DNA of 64,000 nucleotides, taken from NCBI GenBank assembly GCA_019279435.1, contig JAAALK010000081.1:31195001-31259000 (forward strand), written 5' to 3'. The notes beneath the pieces were generated by a model, which had not been told where the DNA came from, did no database searches, and saw only the letters and a list, made by a program, of their open reading frames with translations. Position numbers and translations under genes: made by a program. This DNA comes from Zizania palustris (Eukaryota > Streptophyta > Magnoliopsida > Poales > Poaceae). Positions 45,671-57,410 of this stretch are shown piece after piece (positions within the stretch are counted from its first letter, which is position 1; each line of letters opens with the position of its first letter).

Positions 45671-46567
45671 TTTGAATCGACGATGAAAATTACCGTACGT
45701 TGTCCGTGCAATCAGGCGTTCCGGGAAGCTGCATGCAAACGATGAAACGAAGAGTAGAATTGTCAACGCTGGTGTAACTTGTTAGCCTACCTGCCTGCAG
45801 GCACATAGTAATAGATTACTCGTTTCTAGACCAACAAGAGATTAGTCAACGCGCATAGCTAGCATGCAGTGTAACAGAAAAGGTCAACAGAGCGAGTTAA
45901 TTGTCAAACATATCACTCCATGGTTTGACTGGACTTGATCTGAGTTGACTGGCAGCTAAGCTAGCTAGCTAGCTCCTGTGTTGATTTGCTTCGTCAGTCG
46001 TCAGTTCCTGCGGACGAGAGCAGCTGCTGATGTTCACACTGTGAAGCCACGGCGGCAAAAGACCAAGAAAAATATTGTCGTCCCAAAAATACATTTTTTG
46101 ATGAAGAATTTATATTTATATTTATTTTTAATAAATATAGTCGTCAAAGCACATATATTGTTTTCCGTAATCAAACCGGTTAGCTCATTTCCTTTTTTAA
46201 TTATTTAATTTAAGCATACTTAATTAACGACACATATTAGTAAATAGATCCTATTATTATAAATATCATTTGCTTTTTATTGAAGATGAAATTAATTTAG
46301 CTAAGTTTAACAATAATAAATATATTAATCTATATAGTTTTTTTAAAAATATTATATTAAAATATATTTTACGTTGCGTAAAATATAGAATGAAAGTACT
46401 ATAAAAATATGGATTTTTAGAAACAGATTGCGCATGGTGGAGCCGGTCAACCTAGATGTCCAAAACAAACAAACAAAGAGAACGAGGTGCACGTGGACGT
46501 GAAGCAACGTTTGCCGGAGTCGTGACAACAACACCTGTCACTCTCGCCGGCCGGCGACGAGACGAGG

Positions 46568-46574
46568 TATAAAT
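46568..46574 (+). promoter_or_regulatory. TATA box of the EXO70 gene
   Basis: TATAAAT in the phrase GAGGTATAAATGC, about 130 bases before the ATG at 46705. Confidence 0.6.
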
Positions 46575-46704
46575 GCACCTGCATAGCCATTCTCTGCTGC
46601 AACAACGACTACTCTCCTTCTCCTCTTCGTCTCCGGTGACCCGTCTCCGGCCTCAGCAACTAACCAAGCGAGCAATACGTCAGCTAGATCGATCTACTCC
46701 ATCC

Positions 46705-48245
46705 ATGGCCCTCGAGGAGAGCGTCGCCGTCGTCGCGGCTCTGGTCGACAGGTGGCATCCTGACAACACGGCTCGCTCTCTCTGTTTCTTGGATGCCCGG
46801 ATGGCGGCGGTGCGGAGGAGGCCGGTCGCTTTCTGAGCGCCGCGGCGGACCTCCACCGCGCCATGCTCCTCCTCGCGACGGATGTTGCCGACCTCCAAGG
46901 GCGGGGCGGTGGCGAGGGGCTTGTCCGTGCGCACGAGCTTCTGGAGGCCGCCATGCGGAGGCTTCAGCTCGAGCTGGAGCTGCTCTTGTCGGAGCTTCGT
47001 TATAACGCCGTCGACGGCTCCATCTCCGGCCATGCCGACCAAGACGCTGCTGTTGTTGAGCATATACGTGTGGTCGCCAAGGCCATGATGGCCGCCGGCT
47101 ACGGGATGGAGTGTGTTTCCACCTTCAAGTCGCACCGCCGTGCAGAGCTCGCCGGCGCGGTGCATCGGCTGCTAGGGTTCTCCCCTTCTCAGCACGCCCG
47201 CTTCCATAAGCTTACATGGAACCAGGTGGATGGCATGGTGCAGTCATGGCACGCCGCCGCGGGATTCGCGTTCACCTCCGCCTTCTCCAATGAAAGACTG
47301 TTCTGTCACAGCGTGTTCGGCGCCGACGCGGCCGTCGCTGACAAAGTGTTCGCCGACATCGCCAGCGATCACGCTGCCGAACTCCTCGCTGTCGCCGAGG
47401 CCGCCGTGGCGCGCGCGGGCCGCGCCCCCGAGCGGCTGTTCCACGTGCTCGACGTCCATGGCACCCTCGCCGAGATACTGCCGGCAATCGTGTCCGTCAT
47501 AGGGGACAATTCGGAGGTCACCACCCGCGCAAACGCCGCTATTCGCAATGCCGGCGAGGCGTCGCGTCGTACTCTGGCCAGCTTCGAGGACACGATCATG
47601 AAGGTGACGTCCAAGGCCGCCGCGCCCGGCGGCGCCGTCCATCCGCTCACCCGCTACGTGATGAACTACCTCGTCTTACTCGCCGACTACGAAGACACCC
47701 TTGCTCGCATATACCAACAATGCCGAGGAGCAAACGCGTCCGGCTGCGGCAGCGCCTCGCCGGATTCGCCGTCGTCATTGAACCCAATTGACCGGCTGGT
47801 GTCCGTCCTGCTGCGCAAGTTGAATGCCATGGCAGGGAGATACCAATCACCGGCGCTGAGGTCCCTGTTCATGGCGAACAACACGCATTGCGTGGGAAAG
47901 AAAGTGCGCGGCAGCAGCAAGCTGGATGGCATCCTCGGCGAGGACTGGACGACGGCGCAGAGGGCGGAGGTGCGGCGGCACGTCGACGCGTGCGTGCACT
48001 CGGCGTGGCATGACGTGCTTGCGTGCGGCGGCGAGGGCGCGGAGGCTGCGGTGAGGGAAGAAATCGCCACGCAGCAGAGATGGGTCGCGGCAGACGACGA
48101 GATGGGCGACGCGTTGAGGGCTGCCGCGGCTGCGGCGGTGGTACCGGCATACAGGGTGCTCTACCGGCGGCACGGCGCCACTGCGTGGATGACACCGGGA
48201 GACGTGAACGCGATGATCGGCCGGCTGTATGCACGAATTCTTTAG
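46705..48245 (+). CDS. EXO70 family exocyst subunit, with an N-terminal frameshift
   Basis: Single-exon gene. The main frame (46863-48245, 460 residues) has EXO70 landmarks: VAKAMMAAGYGMECVSTF, a HKLTWNQVDGMV helix, LFCHSVFG, NPIDRLVSVLLRKL and LFMANNTHCV. It ends with a helical C-terminal region (YRVLYRRHGATAWMTPGDV). EXO70 tethers secretory vesicles to the plasma membrane; the grass-expanded clades are often linked to immunity. An upstream ATG at 46705, well placed after a TATA box, opens a frame that also looks like an EXO70 N-terminus (ESVAVVAALVDRWHPD, SLCFLDARM) but shifts near 46800-46820 and stops at 46836. A one-base loss (or two-base gain) explains this. Either the gene is disabled, or translation starts at the ATG at 46863 with about 53 residues lost, or the base is a sequence error. 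Single-exon structure and GC bias fit the family. Confidence 0.85.
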
Positions 48246-48349
48246 TTTACTATGTATAGTTCACATTTTTTATTTAGTTTAAGCGTATTTTTCATTTATT
48301 GAAAAAGAAATGACATATAATGTAAAACATATGTAGTAGTTTGGTTTAT

Positions 48350-48587
48350 AAGACGCAGATCTCTCAATGATTTTTTTTTGAAATAATATTTTTTAAAAAA
48401 AATCAAATATGTATGTTAAGTTCAAAAAATTGCAAAACTAATAGGCAGTCAACACTTGAAGTGCCGACTGGAGCTGACGTGGCACCCAGTCGGCACTTCA
48501 AGTGCCAACTGCCTGTTAGTTTTGTAAAATTTTGAAATCGGAATACAGATTTGATTTTTTTTAAAAAATATTATTTTTTAAAAAAAT
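48350..48587. mobile_element. Fold-back (palindromic) element, interrupted by the LINE
   Basis: Inverted arms of about 100 bases meet at an AGCTGACGTGGCA loop near 48.47-48.49 kb. The innermost arms (48444-48471 and 48486-48513) carry CACTTGAAGTGCCGACTGG and its complement and extend outward through AAAACTAA.AGGCAG. The far right end seems to continue beyond the LINE, at about 54205-54225, with a weak match to the left end. Non-coding. Confidence 0.7.
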
Positions 48588-48899
48588 ATTTTTTTTTTGA
48601 GGAACAGGCATCCATAGATGCCCTGCTTTTATAGAAAGCAGCGAAGTAACCAGAGTCCAAAAGGCTGGGGTTCCCAGCTTTACATCAACACGCAAAACAC
48701 CAAAAGACCGACATACTCCAGCCTAACCGGCACCAGAGATCACATCAAACCCAAGATCAGAGAAACAGCCATAATCCAAAACCCAAACCGCAAAAGGACA
48801 CCCAAACGGAAAGGTAAACAGGACCACCGTCAAGTAAAGTACGCTAATACAGAGAAAACCGATCACTAAAAGGGAACAAAGGTGACACTCCCCAGCAGC

Positions 48900-51800
48900 T
48901 CAAACATCATCACTACGGGCTCGATTTGACTGATCTTCCACGACCAATGTTCCGAAACTTGCACGGAGCAATCTGAGCAAATCTCCCCAATTTGTTTTGC
49001 ATCCCTTCGGCGTCAGCACCCCCCACTGCGAGAAAAAAGAAATCATTTTGAAAGGTATGTGAGTAACTCTAGCATGAAAGGATTTATTAAAAATAAAATC
49101 GTTCCTTATCAACCACAGAGTCCAGAGGCCCGCAGCAAGTACACTAAACAGCCTGATCTTCATCTTATCCGACATATAAGCAGAGTAAAAAGAAAAAATG
49201 TCACCATGAGTGCAGGGAAGAGAAGCCCAACCCAGAGAATCACGCACAAAACACCACAAAAATGCCGGGAAGACACAGGTAAACATTGCGTGATCCACAG
49301 TCTCCAGTTGATTGCACCAAGCACAGAGGGGGTTGCCAGACCAGCCTCTGTTTTTTAACTGATCCCCAACTTGAATACGTCCTTTTAGAACCAGCCAAAC
49401 AAAGATTTTAACTTTCAGAGGCGCAACACATCTCCAAACACAATTCAAATTTGTGTCCGAAACACCCCCAAAGGTAAGCTAGTTGTAAAAGGATTTAGTA
49501 GAGAAACCTTTTTTATCCAGATTCCACATTATTTTGTCTGGGGCATTGCGGATAAGAACATGTTCACACAGATTTTTAAGCAAAACCCAGTCCTGATTTT
49601 CCAACCCAGTCAGAGACCTCCTGAAGCTAACAACCCAGTCATTCTCATAAACCGTTCTAACCAGGACACGAGGATCCACACAGATATTGTAAAGGTTAAA
49701 GAAACTGATTTTCAAAGGGACCTCACCCATCCACGTGTCCTCCCAAAACAAAGCCTTCATGCCATCCCTCAACACAAAACTGCAATTCTTATGAAACCGA
49801 GTTTTAATTTTTTGAAGACTGGACCAGAAATAAGATCCATTTTTACCTTTCTTAGCAAAGAAACTGCCATTATCCCCATATTTCTGTCGAAGCAAATCAT
49901 AGCAGAGACCATTCTTCCCATTAACAAGATTAAAAATCCATTTCCCCAGCAAAGCAGTGTTCATATCCCTGGTATTGAGGAACCCCATGCCCCCAGACGA
50001 CTTAGGGAGGCACAAACTCGCCCATCTAATCATATGATATTTCTTTTTAGCCCCCAAACCACCCCAGAAAAAACGACTACGGATCTGATCCAATCTCTTG
50101 TGAACAGCATTAGGGAGTTGAAAGACCCCCATACAGTAGAGGGGAATGCTGCTAAGGCAAGAGTTAATCAAAGTCATTCTACCCCCAAAAGAGAGATGAC
50201 CACATTTCCAAGTAGACAACTTTTTCTCAACTTTAGTGATGATACCCTCAAGATCAGCTTTAGAAGGTTTAGTACTACCAATAGGAAGACCTAAATAAGT
50301 AATGGGCAGAGAACCCAGTCTACAATTGAAAAGATCAGCCACCATCTGAGAGTCTTCCTTAGGCACCCCAAAAGTAAACACTTCACTCTTTTGAAAATTG
50401 ACTTTCAAACCAGACATTAATTCAAAGCAGTAAAGTAAAAACTTAATGGTAACAAAGTTTTGAGAAGAAAACTCAAAAAGAAGGATAGTATCATCTGCAT
50501 ATTGAAGATGGGTTAACCCGCCCTGTATTAAGTGAGGAACCAAACCAGATAGGTGACCACTATCCTTAGCTTTCTGGAGTAATTCGGACAGAGCATCTCC
50601 CACAAGATTAAACAGCAAGGGTGATAGGGGGTCCCCTTGTCTGACCCCTCTATGAGTTTTAAAGAAATCTCCCAACTGCCCATTAATATTAATTGCCACT
50701 TTTCCTCCACTGACTATTTTCCGCATCCAATCAACCCACAAATCCTGAAAACCTTTTCGTTCCATGACCTCCATAAGAAACCCCCAATTAACCATGTCAT
50801 AAGCTTTTTCAAAATCAAGTTTCAAAACAACACCCTTGTGCTTTGTCGTTTTCATCTCATGAAAAACTTCGTGAAGAGTCACAACACCTTCCAAAATATG
50901 TCTACCCGGGATAAAAGCAGCTTGGCAAGGGTCGATGATTTTGTGGGCCACTTGAGTCAATCTTAAGGTCAACACTCTCGTAAGAATTTTAAACCCAACA
51001 TTTAAGAGGCAAATTGGTCTGAACTGCTTAATAGCACAGGCATCTTTAATTTTGGGGATCAAAACAATCTCACCATAATTCAACCTCCCCACATCAAGCT
51101 TATTTATATAGAGCAAATCGAGCATCTCTTTGAACTGACTACGGAAATGGGGCCAAAAAGTTTTAAAAAAATTAACAGTGAACCCATCCGGACCAGGGGC
51201 AGTATTGGCTTTCATGCCCTTTAAAGCAGTATCTAACTCTTCCATCGTAAAAGGCCTTACTAGATCAACATTGTCTTGGCTCGTAACTCGACCACGGTTC
51301 ACCCAAAAGTCAGCCTTAAGATGAATATTCGCAATATCCTCCAACCCAAACAATTTTTATAGAACCCCTCAACATGTTTTTTCAAGGCTTCAGGCTCTTG
51401 AATCACAACCCCATCATCTTCCAGAAACACAATATTTGCTTTCCTTTTCCGACAGGTAGCAGCTCTATGGAAAAAGCTTGTATTAGCATCCCCCTGCAGT
51501 AACCATTGTTGGCCACTGCGCCTCTGCCAATACTCAGCATCAGCTTGGTACATTTCACTAAGCTTATGATCCAGAGAGTATCTCTGCTCCCACTCTCGAT
51601 CACTTAACCCTATGGCATCAGCCTTGGTATCTAGATTTTGGATTTGGCAATACAAGTCATCCCTTAAATCCTTCCGGGCTTTCCTAAGATTACCACCCCA
51701 ACCTCTCATTTTTTTTCTCAGAAGAGCCCCCTGCATCTTCCAGAAATCAAGAATATATTTAGATCCTCGAACAGGAAGCAACCCAACAATCCAGTCCACA

Positions 51801-52564
51801 AAGCCTTCTTGATTGAGCCAGGTATTATCAAATTTGAAAGAGGTCTTCTGAGCACTAATTTTCTTATCCAAGTCCACCAGGAGAGGGTTGTGGTCAGATC
51901 CAACTCTGGGGAGAGTGGTAACCGCCACAAGGGGGAAAATACCACTCCACAAGTTATTAACCAAGACCCTATCAAGAACCTCCCTAGTGGGACTCGATTG
52001 GTTGTTAGACCATGTATATTTACTGCCAGCTCTCACCAGTTCCTCAAGTTCATTATCCCCAATGAAATCATTAAACTCATCTAACCATTTCCAATGGATG
52101 ACACCCTGAGACTTGTCACTAGGAAAACGAATCATATTAAAATCACCCCCAATCATAACAGGAATGCACGTATTTGCCATTTTCACTGACAATTCATGCA
52201 GAAAAAGATGCTTATCATTATCCAAAACAGGACCGTACACATTGACAATCTCCCAAGACTTTTTATCCAACTTCATCTCTAACGTTACACTAATAAAATG
52301 CGCCCCCTGATCAACATCCATAACCTCAGCCACATTCAAATTGACACCCAAAAGGAGACCCCCATAATGACCAGCCGAAGGCTTGGTAACCCAATAAAAA
52401 TCACGTCTAGCACAAAAATAATCAAGTTCCCTAGCAGTGAAACTCTCTTTCATGGTCTCTTGAATGCACACAAAGTCAATTTTGTACTTGTCTATCAACT
52501 CAGCAAACTGTTTCTTTCTACCCAAGTTCCCTAAACCCCTAATATTCCAAAAAAGAGCCTTCAT
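48900..52564 (-). pseudogene. LINE ORF2: endonuclease, reverse transcriptase and zf-RVT, disabled
   Basis: The minus strand encodes in order an apurinic-type endonuclease (start KALFWNIRGLG; FVCIQETM; GGDFNMIRF; SDHNPLLVD), a reverse transcriptase (GPDGFTVNFFKTFW, LKLDFEKAYDMV, GDPLSPLLFNLV, and the catalytic YADDTI) and a C-terminal zf-RVT block (CVWRCVAPLKVKIFVWLVLKG). Two lesions are visible: a single-base loss in an A-run near 51.35 kb that shifts frame between endonuclease and reverse transcriptase, and a TAG stop at 49479-49481 ahead of the zf-RVT block. Otherwise the frame is long and well preserved, so inactivation is fairly recent. Together with the 5' truncation it cannot be autonomous. 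Confidence 0.92.
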
Positions 52565-52668
52565 ATCCCAAGATTTTTAACCCCCTCTCTCTCGGACTCA
52601 AGCTCACAACCCCTCAACTCAGAGGAAATCTCAACCACTCTTTCCAACGGGAGAGAGTTGTTTTCAAA

Positions 52669-54183
52669 CTACACACCTTTCACATTGTTCACTTGAGCTA
52701 AACTAATCAACGCTTGAGCCATCTCCTTGGCTCTAATCAGCGAAATATTACGTTCAATCTCAGCAGGAGAAGAACCCAAATCAATCCCCACATCTACCGC
52801 AAGTTTAATAAGATGATCAGATTTGATGGATTGTAAAACAGTAAAACGAGACGTACCTGAGACGTCATCTTTATAATCCGCCCTCAGCTGCGCCTTTACC
52901 GGGATTGGGACCCCATCCCTCTTGATCCGGGCGCTCTGCCGAGTAGCCACAGGAGGGTTTTGACGTTTTTTTGCTTTACGTGGCTGCTTCTGCCGAACTG
53001 GATGTGAACGGATGGGAACAGCCGCAATAACCAACTGCTGATCTGTGACTGTTTGTTCACCATCCGATCCCACAATCTCAGCCATAGTGCATTGTTTTCC
53101 ACTAAAAGGATCCCCATCAACACCATCCGAGACAAAACCCAGGGAGGATAAAACAGTGTGATCTAGGGCCCCATCAGACTCTACACCCTTAGACGACTCC
53201 CCCTTGTAAGATTTAGAGTCCACAGTGGACACTTCATATTCAATACTTCCCCCATCAGTCAACAATTTCTGTCCCCCAACCGAGCTAAAATAATGGGCAG
53301 GAATCTTGGACATCACATCATCCTCTGAGCCATCCTCTGAATCTGCCCCGAAATAATCCTCATCTTTAGCCCCTTGATCCCCATCAGCTTGTCCTGCTTT
53401 CTTCGACAGCGCGGACCCCGACGAGTCATTTTGGGCCTGTTTCCCCCTGTCATCCTCATGGTCCTCTCCCTCATCAGCCTTATGTTTGCCCACAAAGTTC
53501 TTAACATCATCAGGACGAAATTTGTCTTTACTCAAACCCTCTAACTCTGGAATCCATCTGATTTTATAACCTGTACGATTCACAAAGACATCAGAAACCC
53601 CTCCAATTTGCCAAGGATCTCTGGATAGGACCAGAACCCTTATAGGATCAGCTTTCACCAAACTCCCTTCATCAACTTCAAGAGGTTTCCCCACGAGTTT
53701 GGCTATATTTTTAACATAATGTTCCTCCCGGGCAATTTGTGGAATACCAAAGACTCTCACTCACACAGTTTGTAATTCATCAAAAGCATCAATATCCCTG
53801 TCAGACTCCCTGATATGAGCTCTAATTTGAAATTTCTGGAAATCAAAACACTTCAAACGAGCCAACTCCCATCTAGCCTCTACCGAAGGAAAATCTACCA
53901 AGAATTGTTCTGACTCCAATTGAACCACCTTCCATTCCCACGGAATGCTGTACAAATGTTTCAATTCAGTACGAATCATTGCCGCAGTACAAAAACCCTC
54001 TTCAACCGTGAGAATACCAGACGCTGAACTAGCAACAAATTTATCCGGCACAGGCACTTCGATATGATGAAATGCCTGATTCGGGAGACCATAACCACAA
54101 AGTTGCAGATCAGACTCATCCTTCATCATTTTCCGAGGATCAAGCAGTGGACACTTAGACGAGATATGGCCGGACTGCTTGCA
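52669..54183 (-). pseudogene. LINE ORF1 (nucleic-acid-binding protein), truncated with a stop
   Basis: The minus-strand frame begins at the element's edge inside a CCHC zinc knuckle (CKQSGHISSKC). It continues through a region typical of plant LINE ORF1 C-termini (LVDFPSVEARWELARL; DPWQIGGVSDVFVNRTGYKI) and an acidic Ser/Asp-rich tail. A TGA stop at 53761-53763 splits it into two open parts. The N-terminal domain is missing because of 5' truncation. Confidence 0.8.
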
Positions 54184-54358
54184 ATATTATTTTTTTAAAA
54201 AAATTCTCTCTCAATCTACACGACATTTTAATTTTATTGATTTATTGGAAAATGATTTTACACGAGAGGAATCCCATTTTTTCGGCGGTCTTTACAAGAT
54301 GTAAGGTATGAATTTTACCAAAGTAAAACACCATTATTACGGCGATTAAATTGACAAA

Positions 54359-55401
54359 TTATGTAATGGTGCGACCGCCGTCGACGCAGATGACTTGGCC
54401 GGTTATGTAGGAGGCCGCCGGCATGCAGAGGAAGGCCACCGTCGCCGCCACCTCCTCCGGCTCGGCCATCCGCTGCATCGGCACCCGCGCCATTTCGCTC
54501 TTGGACAGCTCCTCCAGGTCTACCGTCACCTGCTCCATACATCAACGACCCAGTTCATCCAAGTTAATTAACTCCGATTGATAAAAATATGTGTATGATT
54601 GCTCATGGAGTTAAGACTTTAGAACGATTTGATGATAAAGCTTACGTCTTTGCAGATATCCGTCATGACGGCGCCCGGCGAGACGCAGTTGACACGTATA
54701 CCGTCGTGAGCCCACTCGACGGCGAGGCTCCGGGTGAGCTGGTTCATGCCGCCCTTGGTCATGGAGTAGATGGCGAGCGACGGAATGCCGACGGAGCCAG
54801 TGATGGAGGAGATGTGCACCACGCTTGTGCTGCCGCCGCCGCCGGCGGCGGCGGCGTGAAGGAGCAGCGGGTGGGCGAGCTGGGAGAGGTGGAAGGACGA
54901 CTCGAGGTTGGTGGCCATCAGCCGCGCGAAGTCCTCGCCGTCGCCGGTGCCCTCCGCCGCCGCCTTAAACATGACTTGCCCGGCGTTGTTCACCAGGATG
55001 TCCAGCCTACCGCCGAAGTTCTCCTCGACGGCGGCCATGAGCTTCTCACGTTCGGCCCGCACGGAGACGTCGCAGACCGAGACCGTGACGCGGAGGTTCT
55101 TCTCCTCCCACCGCAGCCGGCACGCCTCCAGCTCCGCCGCGTTCCGGGCGCACGTGTGCACCCTTGCCCCGAATCCGGCGAGCTCCTCCACGATCGCGTG
55201 CCTGCGTGCGAGCACGTATATATACCGTATACGTAACGTACGTACATATTATACATCGATCAATACATGTATATACGGGATCGATCGATACGCGTGTTCG
55301 TCGCGTACGTACCCGATGCCTTTGCTGCCGCCGGTGACGAGCGCCGTCGCGCCGGCGAGGGTCCACCTCTCCTGGATGCTCCGACGTGCGGCGGCCGCCA
55401 T
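54359..55401 (-). CDS. Tropinone-reductase-like short-chain dehydrogenase/reductase
   Basis: Exons 55401-55313, 55201-54646 and 54529-54359 encode 271 residues, normal for the family. The Rossmann dinucleotide motif TGGSKGIG is split by intron 1, and NNAG and the catalytic Ser then YSMTK (Tyr-x3-Lys) are in place. The third exon carries PMQRMAEPEEVAATVAFLC and the closing TGQVICVDGGRTIT. The family reduces ketones with NADPH and is called tropinone reductase-like in plants, though grasses do not make tropane alkaloids, so the true substrate is unknown. The alternative downstream exon 3 was joined by phase at GAC|GTAAGC and GAGCAG|GTG. A TATA-like box lies about 107 bases upstream. Confidence 0.92.
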
Positions 55402-55507
55402 GATCGATCGATCGAACGAGATCCTCTCCTCGCCGGCCGGCCAAGCTGATCGACGGCGAAGTACAAACTGTACGTGATGGGATATCAGACGCATCCATCC
55501 GTATATG

Positions 55508-55515
55508 TATTTATA
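55508..55515 (-). promoter_or_regulatory. TATA box of the SDR gene
   Basis: Minus-strand reading AGTATAAATACATA, upstream of the ATG at 55401. Confidence 0.5.
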
Positions 55516-55639
55516 CTAATATATACTAATAGTAGCGAGACGTGCAGCCGCGTACTGTGGGTTTAGGTATTTAGGTGTAGCTACCGGAGTTTAATTCAAC
55601 TTGATTAATTAAAGATTATAATAAAGATTATTCTTAATT

Positions 55640-56020
55640 CAACTTGAGCTAGCAGACAATAATAATGATGTACATGCTAACTACGTGTACGTACGCGTAC
55701 GTGGATGAGGTATATATGTACGTAGTAATGGTATACGTAGAATTCAAAATTGAAGTCTCCATGTATTTATGGGATATATATACGTACGTACACACGTACT
55801 AGTGTTAATACGCACAAACGACAGAGAAGATGTGACTCGAGGTGCATCATATCGGCCGAAATGCCTCCCGTAAATACGTACGTACGCGTGCATGCATGCA
55901 TGCGTATGCATACGACGTCCTTACGTGGTATTCGTATGTATACGTGTATGCGTACGGTGGTAACATGTGCGCTACGTACTACGTACCTCCGGTCGGCACC
56001 GCTCGTACGTATAGAGGTAT
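55640..56020. repeat. Alternating purine-pyrimidine (ACGT/CATG/GTAC) tract
   Basis: The stretch is dense in ACGTACGT, CGTACGCGTACG and CATGCATGCATG, with little other composition. Non-coding. Of interest as possible Z-DNA or RY-type elements upstream of the SDR gene. Confidence 0.6.
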
Positions 56021-56110
56021 ATATATGACCATCAACTATGTAAAATGACAGAAAGTCGAGCAAAATTAGAGAGAGTTTTTTCGCGAATGCATAAACATCG
56101 GAGGATATAA

Positions 56111-56240
56111 TTTTTTTTTGAAATAGGCCACATAAGCCCGACCTTGTTTGAAGGCCATGAGTGTGTTTGGATGTGAACGAGAGTTTCCTAAGAGATCACC
56201 CATCCTGATAGGTGCCAGCTAACTCACATCTCTTTCACAC
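56111..56240 (-). mobile_element. SINE-like retroposon, copy 1
   Basis: On the minus strand it begins GTGTGAAAGAGATGTGAGTTAGCTGGCACC and ends in an A-run. It is flanked by CGGAGGATATAA on both sides (56099-56110 and 56240-56251), a clear target-site duplication. Confidence 0.75.
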
Positions 56241-56371
56241 GGAGGATATAAATATGGTGAAAAATCGATCAAAACTTCTATTTTTCAAATTTTTAGGAGT
56301 TGCATGTGCACCCAAGTTGAGCGTAGCTTCACCCCTCACTACATACGCTATACATCTACAGATTCATATAT

Positions 56372-56611
56372 AATACTTCCTTCTTCCTCTGTGGTAACTT
56401 TTAAACGATACAATTGATTTTTAACTCAATTTTGACCATTCGTCTTATTTAAAAAATTTATGCAAATATATAAAAATATAAGTTATATTTCGAGTGTTTT
56501 CAATAATAAAACAAATTATAACAAAATAAATAATATTTTAAAAATAAGACGAATAGTCAAACGTTAAGATAAAGGCAATTACGCCATTTTAAAAGTCAAC
56601 GGAGGTAATAC
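56372..56611. mobile_element. Stowaway-like MITE
   Basis: The ends resemble the Stowaway consensus (left TACTTCCTTCTTCCTCTGT, right ACGGAGGTAATAC) in inverted orientation, flanked by TA. The interior includes TAAGACGAATAGTCAAACGTT, typical of grass Stowaway elements. Confidence 0.65.
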
Positions 56612-57410
56612 TATTTTTATGTCCGATATTAATTCGTTTTAATTTACAAATGTTACTGCAGCTGGGCATATTCTAGTGTATGTGTTTGATTATTGCTGCC
56701 ACCTAATTGATACTTACTCTCTACGTTTTATAATTTATATTACAAACAGTTTAGTTTTTTAAAAGTCAAACTTCTCTACCTTTAATAAATTTTATAGAAA
56801 AATATAACAACAATTGTAACACCAAATCACAATTGTTAAGTACTTCATTTTAATAGTGTATTTATATATTTTATATAAATTTACGTAAAAAATCAAACAA
56901 ACTATATATAATACGAATAAGTGAAATACTAGTTTTTCTAGTTATTAACATAAGAATAAGTGAAAAATTTATAGTAAGTAGAATATAGACTAATTAACAT
57001 AAGAATTGATCTATCAGTGCATATATATTGACTTTTTAAAAAATGACTAAACTTATAACACGAGCAGTTGACCTTGATCAGTTCATTAATTAGCTCAAAT
57101 ACAGTTTATGAAATTTGATGTCTCAATCAGGACGGATCTGTTTGAGTTAATTAAGCCGGTCATTAATTATATTGATTTGGTAGTGTACGTACGTCAAGGG
57201 CTACTGATTTTTATTTTATTTCATTGCACTAGCTGGCTAAGCAACAAATAGACAGCATGTCGGCAAGATGAAACTGAAGTTTAAAATTGGTCAAATTTGG
57301 ATAAGTTTGATTTAAAAAAAATCAAACGAAGTACACTATAAAACAGATGCAGTATTTTGGAACTCCAATCCAATGCTAATGTGGATGCAGGTATACAATA
57401 TAAAACAGAT
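56612..57410. other. AT-rich spacer with a second Stowaway-like remnant
   Basis: At about 56.72-56.94 kb a stretch beginning TACTCTCTACGTTTTATAATTTATATTAC and carrying AAAAGTCAAACTTCTCTACCTTT resembles a diverged Stowaway element. No gene is supported. Confidence 0.45.

Larger units (their letters stand above)
42740..46560. other. Repeat-rich spacer between the second CASP-like gene and EXO70
   Basis: No gene is supported. It contains an (AT)n run (43495-43520), a direct duplication of about 0.35 kb, a hAT-like MITE and nested CACTA-type ends, listed separately. Confidence 0.5.
48570..54204 (-). mobile_element. L1-type LINE, 5'-truncated, with target-site duplication
   Basis: A minus-strand non-LTR element lies between 48588 and 54185. 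Its poly(A) tail appears as a T-run at 48589-48598. It is flanked by ATTATTTTTTAAAAAAAT on the left (48570-48587) and ATTATTTTTTTAAAAAAATT on the right (54186-54205), an 18-20-bp duplication differing by one T. The 5' end stops inside the ORF1 zinc knuckle, as expected for incomplete target-primed reverse transcription. Both ORFs are present but each carries lesions. The TSD is AT-rich, so its exact length is slightly ambiguous. Confidence 0.85.

Noticed and set aside
54908..55477. 189-codon frame on the plus strand across the SDR gene
   Set aside because: Antisense shadow of the SDR exons; Ser/Ala/Arg-rich with no domain.
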